The position numbers and the translations under genes are program-made. Below, piece by piece: positions 34,514 through 42,879 of a stretch of DNA of 64,000 bases (position 1 is its first letter; each line of letters begins with the position of its first letter). Location of the stretch: NCBI GenBank assembly GCA_019636445.1, contig JAHBXO010000001.1, positions 1-64,000 on the forward strand. The letters run 5' to 3'. The notes below the pieces were generated by a model. That model was not told where the DNA came from and ran no database searches. It worked only from the letters and a program-made list of their open reading frames with translations. The DNA is from Gemmataceae bacterium. Its GTDB lineage: Bacteria; Planctomycetota; Planctomycetia; Gemmatales; Gemmataceae.

Positions 34514-35344
34514 TCAGAAGCGATCCAGAAACTCCTTGGACTTGCGCGCCATGTTCACCGCGTCGAAGCTGTGCCGGCTCAACTCGACTGAGGCCACGCC
34601 CCGATAGCCGACCTCGCGCAGGGCGGCGAAGACGTCCGCGAAGTCGACGGTCCCTTCGCCGAACATCAGGTGGTCGTGCACGCCGGGCTTCATGTCGTCG
34701 AGATGCACGTTCCAGAGCCACTTCTGCCATTTCCGAATGTGATCGCCGATCGGCAGCTCGCCGGTGCAGACGAGGTGGCCGACGTCGAGCGTCAGGCCGA
34801 ATCGCGGGTGGTTCACCTTCGCGTGCAGCTCCGCGAACTTGTCCATCGTGTCGATGAACATCCCCGGCTCCGGCTCGAAGGCGAGGCGGACGTTCTTCTT
34901 CTCCGCGGCGTCCGCGAGGCGGCGGCAGCCGTCGACGAGCCGGCTCATCAGGGCGCGGTGCGGCGCGTCGTCGGTCGGCGTGCCGGACCAGAAGCTGACG
35001 ACGCGCGAACCCAACTTCTTGGAGATGGTCAGGCAGCGCTGGAGAAACGCAAGCCGTTCGTAACGTCCATCGGCCGTCGGCGAGATCAGCGTGGGTTGGT
35101 GCTTCTGGAACGGATCGAGAATGAAGCGCGCCCCGGTCTCGATCACGCAGTCGAGCCGCTTCGCCGCGAGGAGATCGCCCAGTTTCGAGAGCCGTTGCTT
35201 CAGCCGGTGATCTTTCTGGTAGGGGTTCAGGTGGTTCACGTCCGGAGTCAGCGCGAGGCCACGATAGCCCAGTTCGGACAGGATCGCGATCGCGTCGCCG
35301 AGTCGGTGGTGGGCGAAGCCGTTCGTGTTGTAGCCGAGGATCAT
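34514..35344 (-). CDS. Sugar isomerase/epimerase-like TIM-barrel protein
   Basis: A 276-residue protein of the xylose isomerase-like TIM barrel (AP endonuclease 2) family. Likely metal ligands are Glu157 (FEPEPG), Asp187 and His190 (LDVGH), His214 (NVHLDD), Glu230 and Glu254. The N-terminal ILGYNTNGF and LGYRGLAL stretches are typical. It is cytosolic, with no signal. The substrate cannot be named. Family members isomerise or epimerise sugars or act on inositol or pyrroloquinoline-type compounds. Confidence 0.8.
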   Translation of the reverse strand: MILGYNTNGFAHHRLGDAIAILSELGYRGLALTPDVNHLNPYQKDHRLKQRLSKLGDLLAAKRLDCVIETGARFILDPFQKHQPTLISPTADGRYERLAFLQRCLTISKKLGSRVVSFWSGTPTDDAPHRALMSRLVDGCRRLADAAEKKNVRLAFEPEPGMFIDTMDKFAELHAKVNHPRFGLTLDVGHLVCTGELPIGDHIRKWQKWLWNVHLDDMKPGVHDHLMFGEGTVDFADVFAALREVGYRGVASVELSRHSFDAVNMARKSKEFLDRF

Positions 35345-35648
35345 GAATGCAGTATCTCCCGTTCGATGCAGATCCGCAACGTCCGGACAGGAGTGTTCAT
35401 CCGGATCGAATATTAGCCCCGACTTCCGAAGTCCGGCTTCGACTTCGGAAGTCGATCGCGTCGGGATGCCTCGTGGATTCGATGTTGCCTCTGCGCCAAC
35501 TCGACTTCCGAAGTCGAAGCCGGACTTCGGAAGTCGAAGCGTTCGAGCCGTTCGTCAAATCGAGAGCGACACGCATCGAACAAGACCGCCTTGCACTCTC
35601 GCAGGATATCGCCGTACACTTCCAGCCGGACCGGCATGGAGGCCGACG
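35345..35648. other. 304-bp divergent intergenic region
   Basis: Apart from the inverted repeat pair at 35421-35535, nothing resembling a gene is visible. It should carry the divergent promoters for the isomerase-like gene and the MBOAT operon. Confidence 0.5.
35421..35535. repeat. Inverted 33-bp repeat pair, each copy internally palindromic
   Basis: 35421-35453 and 35503-35535 are exact reverse complements of each other. Each is bounded by gacttccgaagtc/gacttcggaagtc, so each copy can also fold on itself. They lie in the MBOAT operon's upstream region. Confidence 0.85.
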
Positions 35649-37130
35649 GTGTACTTTCAATCGCCGACGTTTCTGCACCTCTTCCTGCCGCTCGTGCTAC
35701 TGGGGTACTACCTGGTGCCGGCGGCGCGGGCGACGCTGCGCAATGCCGGCCTCTTCGCCGCCAGCGTCTTCTTCTATGCCTGGGGCGAACGCGACTACGT
35801 TCTCGTGCTGCTCGGCTCGCTCGCCGTCAACTACGCCTACGCCCGCGTCATCGAACGTTCGGCGCGCCCGAAGTTCTGGCTCGTCGGCGCCGTCCTCGCC
35901 AACCTCGCCCTGCTCGGCTGGCTCAAATACGCCGCGTTCCTCGCCACGACCATCGGTATCAAGCCACCCCGCACGCACCTGCCCATCGGCGTGTCGTTCT
36001 TCACCTTCCAGGCCATCAGCTATCTCGTCGACGTCTACCGCCGCGAGGTACCCGCCGAGCGCAGCTTCCTGCGCTTCGGACTGTACGTCTTCCTCTTCCC
36101 GCACCTGATCGCCGGGCCGATCGTCCGCTACGCCGACCTCGCTGCAAGCCTCGCGACCCGCGACCACACCGTCGAACGGTTCTCCGACGGCGTCCGCCGC
36201 TTCACCTTCGGCCTCGCGAAGAAGGTGCTCCTCGCCGACACTTTCGCCGTCGTCGCCGATCAGGTCTTCCGCATCCCGTCCGCCGACCTCGCCCCCTCCG
36301 CCGCGTGGATCGGCATGGTCTGCTACTCACTGCAAATCTACTTCGACTTCTCCGGCTATTCGGACATGGCCATCGGCCTCGGCAAGATGTTCGGCTTCGA
36401 GTTCGCCGAGAACTTCCGCCACCCCTACGCCGCCACGAGCGTCACCGACTTCTGGCGCCGCTGGCACATCAGCCTCTCCAGTTGGTTCCGCGACTATGTC
36501 TACATCCCGCTCGGCGGCAGCCGCGGTGGATCGCTCGCCACCTATCGGAACCTGCTGATCGTCTTTGTCCTCTGCGGCCTCTGGCACGGGGCGAACTGGA
36601 CGTTCGTTGTCTGGGGCCTCTGGCATGGGCTGTTCCTCATAGCGGAACGGCTCTTCACTCCCTCCCCCTCGAAGGGGGAGGGCCGGGGTGGGGGTGATGG
36701 GGATCACGGGAAGCTGGAACGCCCCCCCACCCTAACCGTCCCCCTCAAGGGGGGAGGGGACAAGACAACCCTCCACCCAAACCCTCATACAGGGTGGGGA
36801 CGAAAACTCTTCCGCCACGCGTTCACTCTGCTAGCCGTGCTGCTCGGCTGGGTCTTCTTCCGCGCCCAGACGCTCGAACAGGCCGGGGGCATCTTCGCGG
36901 CGCTCTTCGGGTTCACGAATGGAACGTACGTCGCAGCGGATGTGCTGACGAACGCGGGGTTGCTCGCGCTCGTCGTGGGTGTGCCGTTCTGCCTCCCGTT
37001 GGGCGCGTGGCTGAAGACGAAGGGCGTGCCGGCACCGTTCCTCCTGGCGGCACAGGCCGTGCTGCTCGTCCTCGCCGCGGCGGCCATCGCGGGGAATACC
37101 TACTCGGCCTTCATCTACTTCCGGTTCTGA
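35649..37130 (+). CDS. MBOAT O-acyltransferase (AlgI-like)
   Basis: A 493-residue multi-spanning membrane protein of the MBOAT family, of the AlgI type that moves acetyl groups to exported polysaccharides. Family motifs include LPIGVSFFTFQAISYLVDVYR near residue 115 (shown in part: GVSFFTFQAISYL), FPHLIAGPIVRY, FWRRWHISLSSWFRDYVYIP (in part WRRWHISLSSW), and the catalytic-His region CGLWHGANW near 313. The start is GTG 35649 with GGAGG 6 bases upstream. Residues ~335-384 are a Pro/Gly/Lys-rich stretch that does not belong to the family and is encoded by palindromic repeats. An AlgX-like gene follows after 4 bases. Confidence 0.88.
   Translation: MYFQSPTFLHLFLPLVLLGYYLVPAARATLRNAGLFAASVFFYAWGERDYVLVLLGSLAVNYAYARVIERSARPKFWLVGAVLANLALLGWLKYAAFLATTIGIKPPRTHLPIGVSFFTFQAISYLVDVYRREVPAERSFLRFGLYVFLFPHLIAGPIVRYADLAASLATRDHTVERFSDGVRRFTFGLAKKVLLADTFAVVADQVFRIPSADLAPSAAWIGMVCYSLQIYFDFSGYSDMAIGLGKMFGFEFAENFRHPYAATSVTDFWRRWHISLSSWFRDYVYIPLGGSRGGSLATYRNLLIVFVLCGLWHGANWTFVVWGLWHGLFLIAERLFTPSPSKGEGRGGGDGDHGKLERPPTLTVPLKGGGDKTTLHPNPHTGWGRKLFRHAFTLLAVLLGWVFFRAQTLEQAGGIFAALFGFTNGTYVAADVLTNAGLLALVVGVPFCLPLGAWLKTKGVPAPFLLAAQAVLLVLAAAAIAGNTYSAFIYFRF
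36661..36801 (+). repeat. Palindromic repeat inserted in frame in the MBOAT gene
   Basis: The stretch starts with the palindrome cctccccctcgaaggggg and continues with G-runs, then C-runs (ccccctcaagggggg), all read in frame. It resembles the intergenic hairpin at 31941-31979. The boundaries are approximate. Confidence 0.7.
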
Positions 37131-37134
37131 CCCG

Positions 37135-38328
37135 ATGCTCAGCTTCCTTGCCAAACCGTCCTTCGCGCGACCCCGATGGCGAATCCGCACAACGGCGGGC
37201 ACGCGCCTCGCCGATCGGCTCGCCATCGCCGTCTTCGCGCTCTTCCTCGTGGTCCCGCTTGCCGGTTCTCTCCTCCGCGAACCGAAGTTGCCCGTCAACG
37301 AGAATCGCCCGCTCCATCCGCTGCCCGACCGACCCGTGATGCGCTGGCAGTGGACGGCCTTCCCCTTCACCTTCGACCGCTACTTCAACGATCGCGTCGG
37401 CTTCCGCCCCGAACTCCTCGACCTGCGCCGCCGCATCCTCCTGGACACGCTCGGCGATTCCACCGCCGACCTCGTCTGGGTCGGCCGCGACGGCTGGCTG
37501 TTCACCAATAGCATCGGGCCGAATAGCCTGCCAATGCCGCCGGTCGAAGTCGAGCAACGACTCGCCGGATGGGTCCAGGCCCTGCGCGCCCGCCGCGACT
37601 GGCTGGCCGCGCGCGGCATCCGTTACGTCGTCGTTGTCGCGCCGGAGAAATCGAGCGTCTATCCCGAGTTCCTTCCGGACGCGATCCGCCGCCATCCACC
37701 GCCGGAAATCGGCGCGATCCTGCGCGAACGCCTCGGTCCGGAAATCATCCTCGACCCCGCGGACGCGATCCGCGCCGCGAAACCGACGACGCCCCGACTG
37801 TACTTCCAGCTCGACACGCACTGGATCGATCCCGGAGCGTTCGTCGCCTACCGCGAACTCGGCGACTGGCTGGCACGCGCCATGCCGGGATTCCATGCGA
37901 AACCTTACGAGAAGTTCTGGCACCAACCGAACGTGAACGACGATTGCGACCTGCCCAAGGTGCTCGGGCGACCGCCTGCGGACTGGATCGAAACGATGCC
38001 GATCTTCCGTGTGGAAGGGGACGCCTATCGGGAATTGCCCGACGATTCGATCCTCACACAGCTGCGCGATCGGACGGACGGGCTGCGGCACATCCTCCCG
38101 TACGTTGTGGAATCGCCGGTCGGCGTCGGACGAGCGGTATATCTGCACGATTCGTTCGGCCACAATTTGAAGCGGATGCTGGCGAGCGATTTTCGCCGGC
38201 TCGTCTGCGCCGGGAGTTACGGATTTCCAACCGATGTGATCGAGGCCGAGAAACCGGACGTGGTCATTCAGCTTTTCGTCGCCCGCGCCGTCACGCTCGC
38301 GGATGCAAAACCGATCCGACTCGAATGA
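37135..38328 (+). CDS. AlgX/AlgJ-like SGNH acetyltransferase
   Basis: A 397-residue protein with one N-terminal membrane helix (about 28-47) and an SGNH-fold domain of the AlgX/AlgJ/DHHW family. Features are APEKSSVYPEFLP near residue 169, the DTHW motif at 227-230 (Asp-His pair), and HDSFG near 342, which supplies the nucleophile Ser. It should act outside the cytoplasm, taking acetyl groups delivered by the MBOAT partner encoded 4 bases upstream, so the pair forms a polysaccharide-acetylation module. No polymerase genes lie nearby. Confidence 0.88.
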   Translation: MLSFLAKPSFARPRWRIRTTAGTRLADRLAIAVFALFLVVPLAGSLLREPKLPVNENRPLHPLPDRPVMRWQWTAFPFTFDRYFNDRVGFRPELLDLRRRILLDTLGDSTADLVWVGRDGWLFTNSIGPNSLPMPPVEVEQRLAGWVQALRARRDWLAARGIRYVVVVAPEKSSVYPEFLPDAIRRHPPPEIGAILRERLGPEIILDPADAIRAAKPTTPRLYFQLDTHWIDPGAFVAYRELGDWLARAMPGFHAKPYEKFWHQPNVNDDCDLPKVLGRPPADWIETMPIFRVEGDAYRELPDDSILTQLRDRTDGLRHILPYVVESPVGVGRAVYLHDSFGHNLKRMLASDFRRLVCAGSYGFPTDVIEAEKPDVVIQLFVARAVTLADAKPIRLE

Positions 38329-38336
38329 AAACCCAA

Positions 38337-38362
38337 CCGCCCGCGGAGCCTTCCGCGGGCGG
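38337..38362. terminator. Hairpin terminator between convergent genes
   Basis: ccgcccgcgga (38337-38347) pairs with tccgcgggcgg (38352-38362), followed by cttctctt on the plus strand. It lies between the AlgX-like gene and the converging DUF1559 gene. Confidence 0.75.
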
Positions 38363-38382
38363 CTTCTCTTCGAAACTCCCGA

Positions 38383-39369
38383 TCAGTCCGTGTTCGCGAG
38401 GGTCTCGCCGCCGTTGCGGGTGACAAGGGCGGCCAACGTGCGGATGTCGGTCGTGGATCGCAGGAACCGCACCGAACCGTCGGCATAGAGGACGTTCACG
38501 CCGCCGGTGTGGAAGCCGTAGACCTGGCCGGTGCCGTCGACGTTGTAGTAGGGGTGCGGGTACGTGCCGAGCGCCTCGCCATTGGTGACGTTGATTGCAT
38601 ACTGGCCGGGGAACGAAAGCCCGTCGGCGGAGGAACCCCGGAGGACGTTCAATTCGCTGGCGGGCCGGCACCAGCCGCCGCCGTTGACGCGATTGTTGCC
38701 GCCGGCGGTGACGGCGAGCTTGCCGTTGCGGTAGACGTTCGGCCGGCCGGCGCTCTCGGTCAGGTGGATGGTATTGCTCAGGCCATCCGTGAAGTCGGCG
38801 AAGCGAAGTTTGGTCGTCTTCGAGATGGCACCGTTGTTGACCCTGCCAGTGCCCGGCGTGATGAGGCCGAGGGTTTCCAGTTCGGGCGAGACGCCGTAGA
38901 AGCCGGAGTAGTCGCCGTTGGCCACGATGTTCGTCCAGGCGGGCGACGTGTCGGGCGCGCCGTCAACGATCTGGCCGTTCGGCGCGGACGGGCACTCGAC
39001 GACTTTCAGGCGCGTCGAGAAGCCGGGGGCCAAGTTCACCGGCTGGTGCCAGTTCACGTTCAGGTTCACGTTGTTGTAGACGTTGTCCTGCTCGAGGTAG
39101 GGCAGCAGATACGTGAGCCACCGGACGCGCACGGTGCTGGTCGCGCTGGGGCGGATGTTGCTCGGCAGGCCGTTGTTCGGGTCATGGAAGTTGTGGAAGC
39201 CAAGGCCGAGCTGCTTGAGGTTGTTGGTGCAGGTGCTGCGGGCGGCGGCCTCGCGGACCTTCTGCACGGCCGGTAGCAGCAAGCCGATCAGGATCGCGAT
39301 GATCGCGATCACTACCAGCAGTTCGATCAGTGTGAACCCGCGGCGGCGGGACGGAATGCGGCGGACCAT
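38383..39369 (-). CDS. DUF1559 pilin-like protein
   Basis: A 328-residue DUF1559 protein with prepilin motif [10 protein letters not shown] at about residues 11-20, [15 protein letters not shown], and the closing [24 protein letters not shown] lies just upstream of ATG 39369. The gene is preceded 31 bases upstream by a lipoprotein gene, so the order is lipoprotein then DUF1559, the reverse of the pair at 19.3-20.8 kb. It is probably surface-exposed; the role of the family is unknown. Confidence 0.9.
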   Translation of the reverse strand: MVRRIPSRRRGFTLIELLVVIAIIAILIGLLLPAVQKVREAAARSTCTNNLKQLGLGFHNFHDPNNGLPSNIRPSATSTVRVRWLTYLLPYLEQDNVYNNVNLNVNWHQPVNLAPGFSTRLKVVECPSAPNGQIVDGAPDTSPAWTNIVANGDYSGFYGVSPELETLGLITPGTGRVNNGAISKTTKLRFADFTDGLSNTIHLTESAGRPNVYRNGKLAVTAGGNNRVNGGGWCRPASELNVLRGSSADGLSFPGQYAINVTNGEALGTYPHPYYNVDGTGQVYGFHTGGVNVLYADGSVRFLRSTTDIRTLAALVTRNGGETLANTD

Positions 39370-39400
39370 GGGACTCTCCTGTCAGGGGTTTCGTGGGAAA

Positions 39401-39820
39401 TCACTTCTTGAGGACGAACGGTTCGATCGTGGTCGGGCCTTCGGCGACCTCGGCGGCGAAGCCGGAGCTTTCAGGGCGGGAGTACTTCGCGGGAATGCGG
39501 TTCACCGGTCCGGCGTCGGCGTGGACGGTCGCCCAGAGTTCGACCGTGACGCGGTAGGAACCGGCCGGGGCACCGTCGTCGCCGTCATAAGTCGTGAGCT
39601 TGTAAACGCCGTTCGCGTCGGTCTTCCCCCGCGGTTTCACACCGGCATCGCCCACGGGGTGGAACACGACGGTCGCGTTCGCGACCGGCTTGGTACCCTC
39701 AAGGACGCGGCCCTCGACGGCGAATGTCGGCTTGCGATCGGACTCCGCTTTCCCGCAGCCGAAGGGGCCGAAGGCGAGGGCGAGCAGCACGAGACAAGAG
39801 ATGGCAGGTCGTTTATACAT
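39401..39820 (-). CDS. Carboxypeptidase-regulatory-like lipoprotein
   Basis: A 139-residue lipoprotein with lipobox FGPFGC (Cys22). The mature part has VEGRVLEGTKPVANATVVFHP and GKTDANGVYKLTTYDG, the hallmark of a carboxypeptidase-regulatory or transthyretin-like beta-sandwich. It is cotranscribed with the DUF1559 gene that follows. A candidate promoter lies 40-70 bases upstream in an AT-rich patch. Confidence 0.82.
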   Translation of the reverse strand: MYKRPAISCLVLLALAFGPFGCGKAESDRKPTFAVEGRVLEGTKPVANATVVFHPVGDAGVKPRGKTDANGVYKLTTYDGDDGAPAGSYRVTVELWATVHADAGPVNRIPAKYSRPESSGFAAEVAEGPTTIEPFVLKK

Positions 39821-39859
39821 GACTTAATCGATCGTGTTAGTAGATTACTTACTGTACCA

Positions 39860-39888
39860 AGATTATCGTCATGATCATGATTTGACAA
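39860..39888 (-). promoter_or_regulatory. Candidate promoter for lipoprotein-DUF1559 operon
   Basis: On the minus strand TTGTCA (39883-39888) and TAATCT (39860-39865) are 17 bases apart in the most AT-rich part of this gap. The -35 match is good and the -10 match weak. Confidence 0.35.
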
Positions 39889-40012
39889 GAGCAAAAAACG
39901 CCATTTCGGTATCTTCGATGCAAAGTGTTTATCGAATGGTATTTATGACAAGAAAAAAATGACGATTAAATTGGTCGAACTGGTGATAATTAACGGGCAT
40001 GCCATCGATCGA

Positions 40013-41392
40013 CTACGGACTCATGAACAACACATAGCCGGACCATGCCAGTATTGCCGCGAGCAAAGCGTAGAGGACGCGAGTCAGACGGGGGTCGACG
40101 GCGGAGACCTCGCCTTCGTCGGCATCGGTCGGCTCTTCGCCATCGTCGGATACGCGGGTTCGCAGCGTCAGTTGGGTTGCCGTAATCGGTTCGGTCGGGT
40201 CGGCGGCCGCGACGATTTCGACCGTGCCGGTGGCCGGATCGCACGGCGGCGGTGTCGCCACCGTGACGCCGGGCAATGGCTGGACGGCATCGGGCGCCAG
40301 CGCGGCGGTGGGCGAACCTTCGTTGGCGACGGTGCTGGTCGGGCGTGTGAAAAAGCGGCTGGGGAAGTCGGTCGGCGTAGCGAACGGCTCGAGCGCGCGG
40401 GCCGCCTCGGAGGCCCACTGGAAGCGATCCTCCGGCTGCTTCGCGAGCATGGTTTCGACGACGTCGGCCAGGCCGGGCGGCACGGACGGCGCGAGCTGGC
40501 GAATCGGCACCGGGCGTTCGCTGGCGAGCTGGAGGATCTTTGTGCGGGCATCGCCGTCCGGGAAGGGCGGCCGGCCGGTGAGCAGGAAATAGAGCGTGGC
40601 GCCGAGGCTGTAGATGTCGGCGCGGCCATCGACCTGCGAGCTGAGCGCTTGCTCCGGCGCGAGATATTCGACCGTACCGAGGATCACGTCCGACTGGCCG
40701 AGTTGCGTGAGAGCCTCGCCGACGACGCGAACGATGCCGAGGTCGAGGATCTTGGCGGTGCCGCGGCGGTCGAGCAGGATGTTGGCGGGCTTGATGTCGC
40801 GGTGGACGAGGCCGGCGTCGGAGGCGTGCTGGAGGCCGAGGGCGATCTGCCGGCCGCATTCGGCGGCTTCGGCAGCAGCGAACGGACCGTACTGGGCGAC
40901 GGCGGCCTGGAGGCTGACGCCGTCGACGTATTCCATGACGAGGTACGGCGGGTCCGACTCGGGATTGGCGTCGAAGACCTGAATGATGTTGGGGTGCGAG
41001 AGCTTGGCGGAGGCCAGGGCCTCGCGGACAAAGCGTTCCCGCGCCAGCGGAGTGTTGTCGGCGGCCTTGCGGAGGACTTTGACGGCGACACGTCGGCCGG
41101 TGTTCATCTGCTCGGCCAGGAAGACCTGACCCATGCCGCCGCGACCGATCCGGGATTGGATCCGGTAGTCGCCGAGTACGAACCCCTGATACCGACCATG
41201 GCCGAGCTGGTCCGCCTGGAAGGGGGTCAGCAGGCCGTCGTCGACGAGGCGATCGAGAAGTTCTTCCGGCGCGAGGGTGTCGAGTTCGTGCGGGTCGAGC
41301 CGGGCGAGGTAGCGGCGCAGGCGGTCCTCGGCCACAAGTTTGCTCTTGCGGATCAGCGAAACCGTCGCGTTCGACGTGACCGGGATCGACAT
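40013..41392 (-). CDS. Membrane Ser/Thr protein kinase with DLG motif
   Basis: A 459-residue Hanks-type kinase. Residues ~20-70 form a helical N-terminal segment ending LLTPFQADQLGHGRY, seen in many planctomycete kinases. The kinase domain (~74-340) has GRGGMGQVF, Lys105, HRDIKPAN at 197-204 and GTVEYLAPEQ. The usual DFG is DLG (217-219), which still keeps the metal-binding Asp. A Pro/Ala-rich linker leads to a C-terminal membrane helix (~437-456) with only a few residues beyond. It is divergent from the Tad genes. Confidence 0.9.
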   Translation of the reverse strand: MSIPVTSNATVSLIRKSKLVAEDRLRRYLARLDPHELDTLAPEELLDRLVDDGLLTPFQADQLGHGRYQGFVLGDYRIQSRIGRGGMGQVFLAEQMNTGRRVAVKVLRKAADNTPLARERFVREALASAKLSHPNIIQVFDANPESDPPYLVMEYVDGVSLQAAVAQYGPFAAAEAAECGRQIALGLQHASDAGLVHRDIKPANILLDRRGTAKILDLGIVRVVGEALTQLGQSDVILGTVEYLAPEQALSSQVDGRADIYSLGATLYFLLTGRPPFPDGDARTKILQLASERPVPIRQLAPSVPPGLADVVETMLAKQPEDRFQWASEAARALEPFATPTDFPSRFFTRPTSTVANEGSPTAALAPDAVQPLPGVTVATPPPCDPATGTVEIVAAADPTEPITATQLTLRTRVSDDGEEPTDADEGEVSAVDPRLTRVLYALLAAILAWSGYVLFMSP

Positions 41393-41610
41393 AGAAGTTC
41401 ACACGGCGCCGGCGGATGGCGCGAAGCGGTCCGGGGAGACCGATGTTCGCGGGAAGCGTAGTACACGTTCGCGGACCGCAGGGCCGGAAAAACCGACACG
41501 TCCGGAAAATGTTCGCGGGGGCGACTGGATTCTCGACGGCGCCTGTTCTACGGTTCGAACGGACCATTGCGGACCTCGCGCACCGCGGAAGCGGGAAAGG
41601 CGGCATTGCC

Positions 41611-42147
41611 ATGATGCAACGACGAACGGCGTTCCGCCGCCGCGCGGGCGTGGCCACGGTCGAGGCGGCCGTCGTGCTGGCGCTGTTGCTCGTGCCGGTG
41701 ATCATCGGCGTGTGGGAGGTGGGCCGTCTGGTCTACGCCCAGCAGGTCATCACCAACGCGGCGCGGGAAGGCGCACGGCTGGCCGCCCAGGGCCGCGTCG
41801 TCAACCGGCTGGGGACGCCCACCGAGATCGCCTTCAACAGTGGCACGCCGAACGTGGCCGACACGGTGTATCAGGCGATCGTGACCGGAGGCCTGTCGGG
41901 CCTCACGCGGGCGGACGTGACCATCCGCTTCGGGTTCGAGGGCGAGACGCCCAGCGCGAACCCCTCCAAGCTGCCGTACCAGGGACTGAAGAACGAGCGG
42001 TTCCGCGTCTTCGTCTCGGTGCCGTGGGACAAAGTGAAATGGGTGAATCTCGGCCTCGTGAACCCCACCACCGTGGAGTACACGGTCGACTGGCAGATGC
42101 TCGTGGACGACACCTTTACCATCAACGTCGACCTTCCCAAATGGTGA
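41611..42147 (+). CDS. TadE-like pilus assembly protein 1
   Basis: A 178-residue TadE-like protein. After a basic start (MMQRRTAFRRRAG) comes the TadE motif VATVEAAVVLALLLVPVI, shown in part, and NAAREGARLAAQGR, as in Flp/Tad pseudopilins. The remainder is a beta-rich exported domain. Two consecutive ATG codons at 41611 and 41614 are both possible. It opens a TadE-TadE-TadG set with 13 bases to the next gene. No other Tad genes (CpaF, TadB, TadC) are in the window. Confidence 0.85.
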   Translation: MMQRRTAFRRRAGVATVEAAVVLALLLVPVIIGVWEVGRLVYAQQVITNAAREGARLAAQGRVVNRLGTPTEIAFNSGTPNVADTVYQAIVTGGLSGLTRADVTIRFGFEGETPSANPSKLPYQGLKNERFRVFVSVPWDKVKWVNLGLVNPTTVEYTVDWQMLVDDTFTINVDLPKW

Positions 42148-42160
42148 GCCGGAGAACGCC

Positions 42161-42676
42161 ATGATCGCGCGCGAAACGGGAAAACGGGCGGGACGACGCA
42201 GCGGAGCGACCACCGTCGAGGTGGCCGTCGTGCTCAGCGTATTCCTCATGTTCCTCTTCGGCATCTTCGAATACTGCCGCTACCTGATGGCCATTCAGGT
42301 GACGACCAACGCGGCGCGCGACGGCGCGCGCTACGCCGTCGTCAACCTCGGCAAGGGCGCGAGCTTCGCGACCACCAACTACAGCGACGGCGTCACCACC
42401 TACCCGTCCATCCGCAGCTACGTCACGCAACGGATGGGCGGCATGAACAACATGATCGACGGCTACGCCGTCTCGGTGTTCGCCTGCGATTCCTACTACC
42501 TCCACCAGCCGGTGCCGACCATCGTGGCGAAGACCGGTGCCTGGAACGCCGCCCAGTTCGGCGAACGGATCGCCGTGCGGATCCAGGGCAACTACAGCAC
42601 GATCCTGCCGAACTTCCTGATGATGGGCGCGGTCATCCCGATCAACGTCGTCGTCACGATGGGCAGCGAAGGCTAG
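42161..42676 (+). CDS. TadE-like pilus assembly protein 2
   Basis: A 171-residue TadE-like protein with a basic start, the motif TTVEVAVVLSVFLMFLFGIFE (quoted in part: VEVAVVLSVFLMFL), and NAARDGARYAVVN. GGAGA precedes ATG 42161. It is a paralogue of the preceding gene and probably forms a heterodimeric pseudopilin with it. A 24-bp hairpin lies between this gene and the TadG-like gene. Confidence 0.85.
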   Translation: MIARETGKRAGRRSGATTVEVAVVLSVFLMFLFGIFEYCRYLMAIQVTTNAARDGARYAVVNLGKGASFATTNYSDGVTTYPSIRSYVTQRMGGMNNMIDGYAVSVFACDSYYLHQPVPTIVAKTGAWNAAQFGERIAVRIQGNYSTILPNFLMMGAVIPINVVVTMGSEG

Positions 42677-42687
42677 TGCAATTGTGG

Positions 42688-42782
42688 AATGCGGAATTCG
42701 GAATGCGGAATGGAAATCCCACCGAGAACCGACATCCCCACCGTTTGAGGAATTCCGAATTCCGCATTCCGAATTCCGCATT
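42688..42782. repeat. Perfect 24-bp inverted repeat, attccg-rich
   Basis: 42688-42711 and 42759-42782 are perfect inverted copies containing ggaattcggaatgcgg, with a 47-base loop. The heptamer-like attccgc/attccga steps resemble the cactccg units at 12462. Confidence 0.85.
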
Positions 42783-42879
42783 GGTTTGATCCCGCCTCCC
42801 CCGGCGGTTCCCGTCCCTGAATGAATTCACCCGGCGACGCGCCTCCCCCTGGCGCCCGCCTTCGGGAAAGGGACCGTCC

